From contig NZ_CP159486.1 in assembly GCF_041902845.1 (NCBI RefSeq), positions 744,001 through 808,000 of the forward strand: a stretch of DNA of 64,000 nt. Direction: 5' to 3'. Positions within the stretch are counted from its first letter, which is position 1; each line of letters starts with the position of its first letter. The DNA is from Limibacterium fermenti. Lineage in GTDB: Bacteria; Bacteroidota; Bacteroidia; Bacteroidales; Dysgonomonadaceae. This document shows positions 51,412 to 60,385 of this stretch, piece by piece. Position numbers and translations under genes: made by a program. Below the pieces are notes generated by a model, which was not told where the DNA came from, searched no databases, and saw only the letters and a list, made by a program, of their open reading frames with translations.

Positions 51412-53541
51412 ATGGTAAAAGGTTCTAAAGAAATATTAACTCGCACTCGCAACATTGGGATTATGGCGCATATCGATGCCGGTAAAACCACCACATCGGA
51501 GCGTATTTTGTATTACACCGGGTTGACTCATAAAATCGGTGAAGTGCATGATGGCGCAGCGACTATGGACTGGATGGAGCAAGAGCAGGAACGTGGAATC
51601 ACCATTACTTCTGCTGCTACGACTACGAGTTGGAAATATAACGATGAAACGTATAAGATTAACTTGATTGACACTCCGGGGCACGTTGACTTTACCGTTG
51701 AGGTGGAGCGTTCTTTACGTATTCTTGATGGGGCTGTCGCGGCTTTCTGTGCCGTCGGAGGCGTTGAGCCTCAGTCTGAAACCGTATGGCGTCAGGCCGA
51801 GAAATATAAAGTTCCCAGAATTGGGTATGTTAATAAAATGGATCGTTCGGGAGCCAATTTTTTTGAAGTCGTTCGTCAAGTGAAAGAGGTGTTGGGTGCA
51901 AGGCCTTGCCCTATTCAAATACCTATCGGCGCTGAAGAGGGATTCAAAGGTGTTGTCGATCTGGTTGCCATGAAAGCGTTGTATTGGCACGACGAAACCA
52001 TGGGTGCTGATTATGATGTGGTGGATATCCCCGCAGACCTTCTTGACGAAGCGAAAGAATGGCGTGAAAAAATGCTGGAAATTGTGGCGGATTTTGATGA
52101 CGTTGTGATGGAGAAGTTTTTCGATAATCCCGATTCTATCACGGAAGATGAAATCAAGAACGCCATTAGAAAAGGCACGCTTGCGTTGGAGATTAATCCG
52201 ATGATTTGCGGTTCTTCTTTTAAAAATAAAGGAGTTCAAACGCTACTCGATGCTGTTTGCGCCTATTTGCCCAGTCCGGAGGATACCGAAGCTATTGTCG
52301 GTACCGATCCGAACAATCCCGGCAAAGAAATAATCCGTCGCCCTCTGTTCGAAGAACCTTTATGCGCATTAGCTTTTAAAATTGCAACCGATCCTTATGT
52401 AGGACGCTTGTGCTATTTCCGTGTATATTCGGGTTCTTTGGAAGCCGGTTCGTATGTTTATAATACACGTTCCGGAAAAAAAGAACGGATCTCTCGTTTG
52501 TTCCAAATGCACTCCAATAAACAAAATCCGAAAGAATTCATTGGATGTGGCGATATTGGAGCTGGTGTTGGGTTTAAAGATATCCGTACCGGTGATACCC
52601 TTTGTGATGAAGCGCATCCGATCGTTCTGGAATCGATGGACTTTCCTACGCCTGTTTTGGGTATTGCGATTGAGCCGAAAACGCAGAAGGATTTGGATAA
52701 ACTGTCTACCGGTTTGGCTAAACTGGCGGAAGAAGATCCTACGTTCACTGTAAAAACCGATGAAGAAACGGGACAAACCGTTATTTCCGGTATGGGTGAG
52801 CTTCACTTGGAAATCATTATCGATCGGTTAAAACGTGAGTTTAAGGTCGAAGCCAATCAGGGACGGCCGCAGGTTTCTTACAAAGAGGCTATTACTCAAG
52901 CTATCGAACTGCGTGAAGTTTATAAAAAACAGAGCGGTGGACGCGGTAAATTTGCCGATATGATTGTTCGGGTAGAACCCGCTGATAAGGATTTTGAAGG
53001 TGGATTGCAATTTATAGACGAAGTAAAAGGCGGTAACATTCCGAAAGAATTTATTCCTTCTATTCAAAAAGGATTCCAACGTGCAATGAAGAACGGCGTC
53101 TTAGCCGGATACTCGTTGGATAAGCTAAAGGTTACCGTAATTGACGGGTCTTTTCACCCTGTCGACTCGGATCAATTATCCTTTGAGATTTGTGCGATAC
53201 AGGCATTCAAAAAAGCTTCTGAAAAAGCCGGTCCGGTACTTCTGGAGCCTATTATGAAAGTGGAAGTGGTTACTCCCGAAGAGAGTATGGGGGATGTGAT
53301 CTCCGATTTAAATAAACGTCGCGGACAGATTGAAGGAATGGAATCGAATCGTTCCGGTGCCCGCATTGTGAAAGCCAAAGCGCCTTTGTCGGAGATGTTC
53401 GGTTATGTGACGGCTTTGCGTACGATTACATCGGGACGCGCTACCTCTACGATGTCTTTTTCGCATTATGAACAGGTTTCACCTTCTATTGCGAGACAGG
53501 TACTGACGGAAGTAAAAGGTCGTGTAGATTTGATTAAATAA
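51412..53541 (+). CDS. fusA: Elongation factor G
   Basis: A 709-residue translational GTPase. G1 is MAHIDAGKTTTSER, switch regions ERGITITSAATTTSWKY, G3 DTPGHVDFT and G4 NKMDRSG. Domain IV-V features (QSGGRGKFADMIVRV, IKAFKKASEKAG-like IQAFKKASEKAGPV) are intact. It moves tRNA and mRNA after peptide transfer. Its place between rpsG and rpsJ without tuf is normal for this phylum. Confidence 0.97.
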   Translation: MVKGSKEILTRTRNIGIMAHIDAGKTTTSERILYYTGLTHKIGEVHDGAATMDWMEQEQERGITITSAATTTSWKYNDETYKINLIDTPGHVDFTVEVERSLRILDGAVAAFCAVGGVEPQSETVWRQAEKYKVPRIGYVNKMDRSGANFFEVVRQVKEVLGARPCPIQIPIGAEEGFKGVVDLVAMKALYWHDETMGADYDVVDIPADLLDEAKEWREKMLEIVADFDDVVMEKFFDNPDSITEDEIKNAIRKGTLALEINPMICGSSFKNKGVQTLLDAVCAYLPSPEDTEAIVGTDPNNPGKEIIRRPLFEEPLCALAFKIATDPYVGRLCYFRVYSGSLEAGSYVYNTRSGKKERISRLFQMHSNKQNPKEFIGCGDIGAGVGFKDIRTGDTLCDEAHPIVLESMDFPTPVLGIAIEPKTQKDLDKLSTGLAKLAEEDPTFTVKTDEETGQTVISGMGELHLEIIIDRLKREFKVEANQGRPQVSYKEAITQAIELREVYKKQSGGRGKFADMIVRVEPADKDFEGGLQFIDEVKGGNIPKEFIPSIQKGFQRAMKNGVLAGYSLDKLKVTVIDGSFHPVDSDQLSFEICAIQAFKKASEKAGPVLLEPIMKVEVVTPEESMGDVISDLNKRRGQIEGMESNRSGARIVKAKAPLSEMFGYVTALRTITSGRATSTMSFSHYEQVSPSIARQVLTEVKGRVDLIK

Positions 53542-53558
53542 ACATTATAAATATATTT

Positions 53559-53864
53559 ATGAGCCAGAAAATCAGAATAAAACTGAAGTCTTACGATTAC
53601 AGCTTGGTGGATAAATCAGCTGAAAAGATCGTGAAAACTGTCAAGGCTACGGGTGCAGTGGTGAGTGGACCTATTCCATTACCCACTCACAAACGTATAT
53701 TCACCGTAAACCGATCCACTTTCGTGAATAAAAAATCGCGTGAGCAGTTCGAGTTAGCATCTTTTAAACGCTTAATCGATATTTATAGCTCTACGGCGAA
53801 GACTGTCGATGCGTTAATGAAGCTGGAATTACCCAGCGGAGTGGAAGTGGAGATCAAAGTGTAA
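53559..53864 (+). CDS. rpsJ: 30S ribosomal protein uS10
   Basis: A 101-residue S10 (SQKIRIKLKSYDYSLVDKS) with GPIPLPTHKRIFTVNRSTFVNKKSREQFE, the loop that binds 16S rRNA and NusB. It follows fusA by 17 bases and opens the S10 gene order. Confidence 0.98.
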   Translation: MSQKIRIKLKSYDYSLVDKSAEKIVKTVKATGAVVSGPIPLPTHKRIFTVNRSTFVNKKSREQFELASFKRLIDIYSSTAKTVDALMKLELPSGVEVEIKV

Positions 53865-53937
53865 TTTGTCTTTGATTGGAATTAAAGGGAATGATTCATT
53901 CCCCTTACATTATTAATATTTAAAAAGCAAAAGTGAA

Positions 53938-54555
53938 ATGCCAGGATTAATTGGGAAAAAAATCGGAATGACATCCGTTTTCAGTGCCGATGGAAAAAAT
54001 GTTCCATGCACTGTTATCGAAGTAGGTCCTTGCGTAGTTACTCAGATAAAAACAGCGGAAAAAGATGGCTATGATTCGGTGCAGTTGGGGTTTGTCGATA
54101 AGAAAGACAAACACACTCCAAATGCTGAGAAAGGTCATTTTAAGAAAGCTGGAGTGACTCCGAAAAGGCACTTGGTTGAGTTCAAAGGCTTTGAAGAAAG
54201 CTACAAATTGGGTTCGGAAATCAGTGTGGAAATTTTTAATGATACTATTTTCGTCGATGTTGTCGGAACATCAAAAGGAAAAGGTTTCCAAGGTGTCGTG
54301 AAGCGTCACGGATTCGCCGGAGTAGGGCAATCTACCCACGGTCAGCACAATCGACTGCGTGCTCCGGGTTCGATCGGGGAATCTTCTTACCCGGCTAAAG
54401 TATTCAAAGGAACCCGCATGGCGGGACAAACAGGTAATGAGCGTGTAACCGTTCAAAACTTGCAGGTGGTTAAAGTGATCCCTGAACATAACCTTTTATT
54501 AGTAAAAGGATCCGTTCCAGGAGCAAAAGGTTCAATCTTATTAATTGAAAAGTAA
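53938..54555 (+). CDS. rplC: 50S ribosomal protein uL3
   Basis: A 205-residue L3 starting MPGLIGKKIGMTSVFS. GFQGVVKRHGFAG and STHGQHNRLRAPGSIG are the conserved centre reaching toward the peptidyl transferase region. Normal length and position, just before rplD. Confidence 0.98.
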   Translation: MPGLIGKKIGMTSVFSADGKNVPCTVIEVGPCVVTQIKTAEKDGYDSVQLGFVDKKDKHTPNAEKGHFKKAGVTPKRHLVEFKGFEESYKLGSEISVEIFNDTIFVDVVGTSKGKGFQGVVKRHGFAGVGQSTHGQHNRLRAPGSIGESSYPAKVFKGTRMAGQTGNERVTVQNLQVVKVIPEHNLLLVKGSVPGAKGSILLIEK

Positions 54556-54556
54556 A

Positions 54557-55186
54557 ATGGAATTAAGTATCTATAATATAAATGGAGAGGTAACAGATAA
54601 AAAGGTCACACTCAATGATTCCATTTTCGGAATAGAACCTAATAATCATGTTATCTGGTTGGATGTGAAGCTCTATATGGCGAATCAACGTCAGGGGACT
54701 CACAAATCGAAAGAAAGAAGTGAAATTTCGGGAAGTACCCGTAAGCTTATCAGGCAAAAAGGGAGCGGCGGAGCTCGTCGTGGTGACATAAACTCTCCCG
54801 TTTTAGTGGGTGGTGCTCGCGTATTCGGTCCAAAACCTCGTGATTACGGTTTTAAATTGAATAAAAAGCAGAAAGCATTGGCTCGTAAATCGGCTCTTTC
54901 TTTGAAAGCTAAAAATAATGCGATTGTTGTGGTGGAGGATTTTGATTTCGATCAACCCAAAACAAAGAAGATCGTAGAGTTGACGAATAAATTGCAACTT
55001 GCTGATAAAAAGTTACTTTTCGTTTTGCCAGGTCAAAATAAAAACGTATATTTGTCGGCTCGAAATTTAAGTCGGATAAGTGTTATAACAGCTTCTGATA
55101 TAAATACATATAAAATAATGAACTCTGCGAGTTTAATACTCACAGAGTCGTCTGTTGCTGTATTTGATAATTTGTTTAAAGCATAA
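54557..55186 (+). CDS. rplD: 50S ribosomal protein uL4
   Basis: A 209-residue L4, started at ATG 54557 (MELSIYNINGEVTDKKVTL) one base after the rplC stop; an in-frame ATG at 54545 would overlap rplC. The exit-tunnel loop is RQKGSGGARRGDINSPVLVGGARVFGPKPRDY. In enterobacteria L4 also represses the operon; no such leader was recognised here. Confidence 0.97.
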   Translation: MELSIYNINGEVTDKKVTLNDSIFGIEPNNHVIWLDVKLYMANQRQGTHKSKERSEISGSTRKLIRQKGSGGARRGDINSPVLVGGARVFGPKPRDYGFKLNKKQKALARKSALSLKAKNNAIVVVEDFDFDQPKTKKIVELTNKLQLADKKLLFVLPGQNKNVYLSARNLSRISVITASDINTYKIMNSASLILTESSVAVFDNLFKA

Positions 55187-55191
55187 GGAGA
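55185..55191 (+). promoter_or_regulatory. Shine-Dalgarno sequence of rplW
   Basis: AAGGAGA, overlapping the rplD stop codon, lies 6 bases before the rplW ATG at 55198. Confidence 0.6.
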
Positions 55192-55197
55192 TATAAA

Positions 55198-55491
55198 ATG
55201 AGTGTAATTATTAAACCCATATTTACAGAGAAGCAAACGCTCATAACGGATAAGTTCTCGAACCGTTATGGTTTCATTGTTCTCCCGAATGCGAATAAAG
55301 TGCAGATAAAAAATGCAGTGGAGAAACTGTATAATGTGCATGTAGAAAGAGTAAATACAATGAAATATGATGGTAAGTTGAGAAATCGCTACACCAAGTC
55401 TGGCGTGGTTGAAGGTCGTACACCATCCTATAAGAAAGCAATTATCACCTTAAAAGAAGGTGATAGTATTGATTTGTTTAGCAATATTTAA
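55198..55491 (+). CDS. rplW: 50S ribosomal protein uL23
   Basis: A 97-residue L23 (MSVIIKPIFTEKQTLITDKF) with RYGFIVLPNANKVQIKNAVEKLYNV. It forms part of the tunnel-exit docking site for SRP and trigger factor. It has a better Shine-Dalgarno sequence than most genes in this operon. Confidence 0.97.
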   Translation: MSVIIKPIFTEKQTLITDKFSNRYGFIVLPNANKVQIKNAVEKLYNVHVERVNTMKYDGKLRNRYTKSGVVEGRTPSYKKAIITLKEGDSIDLFSNI

Positions 55492-55498
55492 AATTAAG

Positions 55499-56326
55499 AT
55501 GGCAATACGTAAACTAAAGCCCACAACACCGGGGCAAAGACACAAGATTATCGGTTCATTTGATAATATCACTGCAAATGTACCGGAAAAATCTCTTGTC
55601 GTTGGTAAAAAACGTACCGGCGGACGTAATCACCGTGGTAAAATGACGATGCGTCATATTGGTGGTGGTCACAAGAAGAAGTACCGTTTAATTGACTTCA
55701 AGAGAACAAAAGATGATATTCCGGCAACGGTAAAAACTATTGAATACGATCCGAATCGCTCGGCTCGTATCGCATTATTGTTTTATGCCGATGGAGCAAA
55801 AGCGTATATTCTTGCTCCTGATGGTCTGGAAGTAGGTCAAACAGTGATTTCGGGTACAAAAGCGGCTCCGGAAATTGGAAATTGCCTGCCTCTCTCTCAG
55901 ATTCCTCTCGGAACGGTTATTCATAACATTGAATTGAGGCCCGGACAGGGAGCTAAAATGGCACGTTCAGCCGGAACGTTTGCTCAGTTGGTATCCCGCG
56001 AAGATAAATATGCCGTTATAAAAATGCCTTCGGGTGAAGTGCGTAAAATTCTAGCTTCTTGTAAAGCTACGATTGGTAGTGTTGGAAATTCAGATCATGC
56101 TCTCGAAAAATCAGGTAAAGCTGGTAGATCAAGATGGTTAGGACGTCGTCCTCGTGTACGCGGAGTGGTAATGAACCCTGTAGATCACCCGATGGGTGGT
56201 GGTGAAGGTCGTGCTTCCGGTGGTCACCCGAGATCGCGCAAGGGGTTATATGCTAAGGGACTAAAAACTAGATCTCCTAAGAAACATTCTTCTAAGTACA
56301 TCGTTGAAAGAAGAAAAAAGAAATAA
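55499..56326 (+). CDS. rplB: 50S ribosomal protein uL2
   Basis: A 275-residue L2 from ATG 55499 (MAIRKLKPTTPGQRHKI); an upstream in-frame start at 55460 lies inside rplW. GVVMNPVDHPMGGGEGRASGGHPRS contains the conserved His of the 23S domain V contact. The tail ends KYIVERRKKK. Confidence 0.98.
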   Translation: MAIRKLKPTTPGQRHKIIGSFDNITANVPEKSLVVGKKRTGGRNHRGKMTMRHIGGGHKKKYRLIDFKRTKDDIPATVKTIEYDPNRSARIALLFYADGAKAYILAPDGLEVGQTVISGTKAAPEIGNCLPLSQIPLGTVIHNIELRPGQGAKMARSAGTFAQLVSREDKYAVIKMPSGEVRKILASCKATIGSVGNSDHALEKSGKAGRSRWLGRRPRVRGVVMNPVDHPMGGGEGRASGGHPRSRKGLYAKGLKTRSPKKHSSKYIVERRKKK

Positions 56327-56352
56327 TCTGATTTTAATTTACATATAAACAA

Positions 56353-56622
56353 ATGAGCAGATCATTAAAAAAAGGTCCGTATATCAATCTAAAATTAGAA
56401 AAGAAGGTCAACACTATGAATGACAGCGGTAAAAAAACCGTTGTAAAAACATGGGCGCGTTCTTCTATGATTTCACCTGATTTTGTAGGCCACACGCTTG
56501 CTGTCCACAATGGGAATAAATTTATTCCGGTATATATTACTGAAAATATGGTAGGACACAAACTGGGCGAATTTGCAGTGACACGTACCTTCCGAGGACA
56601 TGCGGGAAATAAGAAGAAATAA
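56353..56622 (+). CDS. rpsS: 30S ribosomal protein uS19
   Basis: An 89-residue S19 (MSRSLKKGPYINLKLEKKV) with WARSSMISPDFVGHTLAVHNGNKFIPVYITENMVGHKLGEFAVTRTF, the full conserved core that binds the 30S head with S13. Confidence 0.97.
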   Translation: MSRSLKKGPYINLKLEKKVNTMNDSGKKTVVKTWARSSMISPDFVGHTLAVHNGNKFIPVYITENMVGHKLGEFAVTRTFRGHAGNKKK

Positions 56623-56657
56623 AATCAGGGTGATAAACTATATAAATAATTAGAGAC

Positions 56658-57089
56658 ATGAGTGCTAGAAAAAGAATATCAGCCGAACAAAGGAAAGAAA
56701 ACCGCAAAGATGTTAGTTTCGCCATATTGAAAAATGTCCCCAGTTCTCCGCGTAAAATGCGTTATGTTGCGGACATGGTGCGTGGAATGGAAGTTTTTAA
56801 GGCTTTAGGCGTTTTAAAGTTTTCTAATAAGGAAGCTTCTTCGAAGATAGAAAAGTTATTGCTATCTGCGATTGCCAATTGGGAACAGAAAAACGAACGT
56901 AAAGCCGATAACGGTGAATTATATATTAAAACAATTTCTGTGGATGGGGGGGCTACCTTGAAAAGGCTTCGTCCGGCTCCGCAAGGGCGTGGTTACAGAA
57001 TCCGTAAACGGTCTAATCACGTTACCATTGTGGTAGATACCTATGCTAAAACAGAAACAATAGAAGAACAAGATCAATTAAATAAATAG
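56658..57089 (+). CDS. rplV: 50S ribosomal protein uL22
   Basis: A 143-residue L22, longer than the about 110 residues of E. coli because of N- and C-terminal extensions (SAEQRKENRKDV; KTETIEEQDQLNK). The tunnel hairpin is GATLKRLRPAPQGRGYRIRKRSNH. Ends 3 bases before rpsC. Confidence 0.96.
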   Translation: MSARKRISAEQRKENRKDVSFAILKNVPSSPRKMRYVADMVRGMEVFKALGVLKFSNKEASSKIEKLLLSAIANWEQKNERKADNGELYIKTISVDGGATLKRLRPAPQGRGYRIRKRSNHVTIVVDTYAKTETIEEQDQLNK

Positions 57090-57092
57090 CAG

Positions 57093-57848
57093 ATGGGACA
57101 AAAGGTAAATCCGATAGCAAATCGTTTAGGGATCATCAAAGGATGGGACTCTAACTGGTACGGTGGAGATAATTATGGCGAAACATTATTGGAAGATAGC
57201 AAAATTCGTAATTATTTGCATGCCCGTCTTGCTAAAGCAAGTGTATCTCGCATCGTTATCGAAAGAACATTGAAACTCGTTACGATCACTATTTGTACCG
57301 CTCGCCCCGGCATTATTATCGGAAAAGGTGGACAAGAAGTCGACAAGTTGAAAGAGGAATTAAAGAAAATAACAGACAAGGACGTACAGATCAATATCTT
57401 TGAGATTAAAAAACCGGAGTTGGATGCTGTAATCGTAGCCAATAACGTAGCGCGTCAGATAGAAGGAAAGATAGCTTATCGCAGGGCTATAAAAATGGCT
57501 ATCGCCGCAACTATGAGAATGGGTGCCGAGGGTGTTAAGATTCAAATATCCGGACGTTTAAATGGAGCTGAAATGGCTCGTTCGGAAATGTATAAAGAAG
57601 GAAGAACGCCTTTGCATACTTTCCGTGCAGATATTGACTATGCGCATGCCGAAGCTTTAACAAAAGTGGGTTTGATCGGTATAAAAGTTTGGGTTTGTAG
57701 AGGTGAGTTGTATGGAAAAGTAGATCTTGCCCCTAATTTTGCCACCGCTAAAGACCATCATCCGCATGGAGGAGGGGGGCGTCCGAATCGTTCCGAAGGA
57801 GCAAACAGAGGTCCCAGAAGGAATAGAAGAAATAATAAAAACGCTTGA
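57093..57848 (+). CDS. rpsC: 30S ribosomal protein uS3
   Basis: A 251-residue S3 with the KH-type RNA-binding loop ARPGIIIGKGGQEVDKLKEEL and the C-terminal domain RRAIKMAIAATMRMGAEGVKI. The tail is a basic extension (GGGGRPNRSEGANRGPRRNRRNN). Confidence 0.97.
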   Translation: MGQKVNPIANRLGIIKGWDSNWYGGDNYGETLLEDSKIRNYLHARLAKASVSRIVIERTLKLVTITICTARPGIIIGKGGQEVDKLKEELKKITDKDVQINIFEIKKPELDAVIVANNVARQIEGKIAYRRAIKMAIAATMRMGAEGVKIQISGRLNGAEMARSEMYKEGRTPLHTFRADIDYAHAEALTKVGLIGIKVWVCRGELYGKVDLAPNFATAKDHHPHGGGGRPNRSEGANRGPRRNRRNNKNA

Positions 57849-57859
57849 TATAAAGGAAT

Positions 57860-58291
57860 ATGTTACAACCAAAGAAAACAAAATTCAGGAGGCAGCAAAA
57901 AGGCCGCATGAAAGGCTATGCCCAGCGCGGTAATCAGTTGGCGTTCGGTTCTTTCGGTATAAAATCTTTAGAATCGAAGTGGATAACCGGAAATCAGATA
58001 GAAGCTGCCCGTATTGCGGTTACGCGATATATGCAACGGCAAGGACAAGTTTGGGTACGCATTTTCCCTGATAAGCCGATTACTAAAAAGCCCGCCGAAG
58101 TACGTATGGGTAAAGGGAAGGGTAATCCGGAGGGATTCGTAGCCCCTGTCACTCCCGGTAGAATTCTATTTGAAATCGAAGGCGTGTCTTTTGATGTGGC
58201 TAAAGAAGCATTGCGCTTGGCTGCTCAGAAATTACCGGTTACGACCAAGTTTATTGTAAGAAGGGATTACGAACAAGCGAAAAATTCGTAA
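57860..58291 (+). CDS. rplP: 50S ribosomal protein uL16
   Basis: A 143-residue L16 (MLQPKKTKFRRQQKGRMKGYAQRGNQLAFG) with RIFPDKPITKKPAEVRMGKGKGNPEGFVAPV, the loop near the A-site tRNA. Confidence 0.97.
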   Translation: MLQPKKTKFRRQQKGRMKGYAQRGNQLAFGSFGIKSLESKWITGNQIEAARIAVTRYMQRQGQVWVRIFPDKPITKKPAEVRMGKGKGNPEGFVAPVTPGRILFEIEGVSFDVAKEALRLAAQKLPVTTKFIVRRDYEQAKNS

Positions 58292-58297
58292 AGAATT

Positions 58298-58501
58298 ATG
58301 AAGACAAAGAACGAAGAATATAAAGAGTTATCGGATAAAGATCTGAGTGACAAATTGGAGGCTGAAGTAACGGAGTTGACTCAAATGCGAATCAACCATA
58401 CGATTACTCCTCTGGATAATTCGGGGTTATTAAAGCAAAAACGTAGAAGTATTGCCCGTATTCATACCGAATTACACGTGCGGAAAACGAAAAAAGCTTA
58501 A
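58298..58501 (+). CDS. rpmC: 50S ribosomal protein uL29
   Basis: A 67-residue L29: two helices, the first with YKELSDKDLSDKLEAEVTELTQMR and the second KQKRRSIARIHTELHVR. It sits at the tunnel exit beside L23. It lies 6 bases after rplP. Confidence 0.94.
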   Translation: MKTKNEEYKELSDKDLSDKLEAEVTELTQMRINHTITPLDNSGLLKQKRRSIARIHTELHVRKTKKA

Positions 58502-58509
58502 TAAAACAA

Positions 58510-58767
58510 ATGGAAACGAGAAATTTAAGGAAAGAAAGAATCGGGGTCGTTTTCAGCAATAAAATGGAAAAAACCATTACGGTTGCTGTAAAATGGAAAG
58601 AAAAACACCCTATGTATGGGAAGTTCGTTAATAAAACGAAGAAATTTCACGCCCACGACGAGAAGAATGACTGTAGCATTGGCGATACGGTTAGAATAAT
58701 GGAAACGCGCCCTTTGAGTAAAACAAAGAGGTGGAGACTGGTTGAAATAATAGAAAGGGCTAAATAA
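58510..58767 (+). CDS. rpsQ: 30S ribosomal protein uS17
   Basis: An 85-residue S17 of the OB fold: RKERIGVVFSNKMEKTITVAV, HPMYGKFVNKTKKFHAHDE and IGDTVRIMETRPLSKTKRWRLV are the expected strands. Confidence 0.96.
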   Translation: METRNLRKERIGVVFSNKMEKTITVAVKWKEKHPMYGKFVNKTKKFHAHDEKNDCSIGDTVRIMETRPLSKTKRWRLVEIIERAK

Positions 58768-58768
58768 G

Positions 58769-59134
58769 ATGATACAACAAGAATCAAGATTAACAGTTAC
58801 CGATAATAGCGGGGCTAAAGAAGCTCTTTGTATTCGAGTGTTGGGAGGTACCAGAAGACGCTATGCTTCTGTAGGAGACGTCATTGTCGTATCCGTTAAA
58901 AGTGCCATTCCTTCGAGTGATATCAAGAAAGGATCCGTTTCGAAAGCCATTATTGTTCGCACAAAAAAAGAAATTCGTCGGGCAGACGGTTCTTATATAC
59001 GTTTCGACGATAATGCTTGCGTGCTCTTAAATAATACAGGTGAATTGAGAGGTAGTCGTATATTCGGTCCCGTAGCGCGTGAAATCCGTGCGACCAATAT
59101 GAAGATTGTTTCTTTAGCGCCTGAAGTCCTTTAA
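58769..59134 (+). CDS. rplN: 50S ribosomal protein uL14
   Basis: A 121-residue L14 (MIQQESRLTVTDNSGAKEALCIRVLGGT) with the central DNACVLLNNTGELRGSRIFGPVARE. The start is one base after the rpsQ stop. Confidence 0.97.
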   Translation: MIQQESRLTVTDNSGAKEALCIRVLGGTRRRYASVGDVIVVSVKSAIPSSDIKKGSVSKAIIVRTKKEIRRADGSYIRFDDNACVLLNNTGELRGSRIFGPVAREIRATNMKIVSLAPEVL

Positions 59135-59157
59135 TTTATAAAACAGTCACAGGTAAA

Positions 59158-59478
59158 ATGAGTAAATTACATATTAAAAAAGGAGATACGGTTTACGTTA
59201 ATTCCGGAGAAAATAAAGGAACGACAGGACGTGTTCTTTCCGTATTGGTAAGTAAGAACCGTGCGATTGTTGAAGGCGTAAATATCGTATCGAAACATAC
59301 AAAACCGAACGCTCAAAATCCCAATGGTGGAATAGAGAAAAAAGAAGCGTCGATACATCTCTCTAATTTGAATTTGGTCGATCCGAAGTCGGGAAAACCC
59401 ACCCGTATTGGTCGTAAATTAGATAGCAAAGGTCAATTAGTTCGTTACGCTAAAAAATCAGGGGAGGAAATTAAATGA
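59158..59478 (+). CDS. rplX: 50S ribosomal protein uL24
   Basis: A 106-residue L24 with the KOW motif KGDTVYVNSGENKGTTGRVLSV and the conserved IVEGVNIVSKHTKPNAQNPNGGI. Its stop overlaps the rplE start by 4 bases; its last codons contain the rplE Shine-Dalgarno sequence. Confidence 0.97.
   Translation: MSKLHIKKGDTVYVNSGENKGTTGRVLSVLVSKNRAIVEGVNIVSKHTKPNAQNPNGGIEKKEASIHLSNLNLVDPKSGKPTRIGRKLDSKGQLVRYAKKSGEEIK
59463..59467 (+). promoter_or_regulatory. Shine-Dalgarno sequence of rplE
   Basis: GGAGG inside the last codons of rplX lies 7 bases before the rplE ATG at 59475. Confidence 0.5.
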
Positions 59479-60038
59479 GTACATACGAAGTAAGTTTAAA
59501 AAAGGAATATAAAGACCGTATCGTTCCTGCTTTGATGAAGGAATTTGGTTATAAGTCGGTGATGCAGGCCCCTAAATTGGAAAAGATTGTCATCAATCAG
59601 GGTTTGGGTATCGCAGTCGCCGATAAGAAGCTTATTGATACGGCTATCAACGAACTGACTACGATTACGGGACAAAAAGCTGTCGCGACTTATTCACGCA
59701 AAGATATTTCGAACTTTAAGTTACGTAAAAAAATGCCGATTGGCGTGCGCGTAACCCTGCGTCACGATAAGATGTATGAGTTTCTTGAAAGATTAGTGAG
59801 GGTTGCTTTACCTCGTATTCGCGACTTTAAGGGAATCGAAAGTAAATTGGACGGAAGAGGAAATTATACGTTAGGTATAGAAGAACAGATTATCTTCCCG
59901 GAAATTAACATGGATGATATTTCGCGTTTGTTGGGGATGAATATAACTTTTGTAACTTCGGTTCCCACCGATGAAGAAGGGTATGCCCTTTTGAAAGAGT
60001 TTGGACTTCCGTTTAAATCAGAACAAAAAAAACAGTAA
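59475..60038 (+). CDS. rplE: 50S ribosomal protein uL5
   Basis: A 187-residue L5: YKSVMQAPKLEKIVINQGLG, TGQKAVATYSRKDISNFKLRKKMPIG and FPEINMDDISRLLGMNITFVT are the conserved blocks. It binds 5S rRNA and contacts the P-site tRNA. Confidence 0.97.
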   Translation: MSTYEVSLKKEYKDRIVPALMKEFGYKSVMQAPKLEKIVINQGLGIAVADKKLIDTAINELTTITGQKAVATYSRKDISNFKLRKKMPIGVRVTLRHDKMYEFLERLVRVALPRIRDFKGIESKLDGRGNYTLGIEEQIIFPEINMDDISRLLGMNITFVTSVPTDEEGYALLKEFGLPFKSEQKKQ

Positions 60039-60041
60039 AGA

Positions 60042-60311
60042 ATGGCAAAAGAATCAATGAAAGCCCGTGAGGTGAAAAGAGCCAAAATGGTTGCTAAATA
60101 TGCCGAGAAACGTGCTAAGTATCTGGCTGAAGGTAATTATGATGCTCTTCAGACAATTCCTAAAAACGCCTCGCCGGTACGCTTACACAATCGCTGTAAA
60201 TTAACCGGCCGGCCAAAAGGATATATGCGTCAATTCGGTTTGTCGCGTATTCAGTTTAGGGAAATGGCTTCAAAAGGATTGATCCCCGGAGTGAAAAAAG
60301 CAAGTTGGTAA
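60042..60311 (+). CDS. rpsN: 30S ribosomal protein uS14 (zinc-free type)
   Basis: An 89-residue S14 (MAKESMKAREVKRAKMVAKY). LHNRCKLTGRPKGYMRQFGLSRIQFREMA has a single cysteine, so this is the long, zinc-independent form rather than the short four-Cys type. Confidence 0.96.
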   Translation: MAKESMKAREVKRAKMVAKYAEKRAKYLAEGNYDALQTIPKNASPVRLHNRCKLTGRPKGYMRQFGLSRIQFREMASKGLIPGVKKASW

Positions 60312-60385
60312 TACGATAAGCGTTGAACAAAGATTGTAATTAAATATTGTCCCGGCAGTCGGGATCAATTTAAATTTTTTATATA

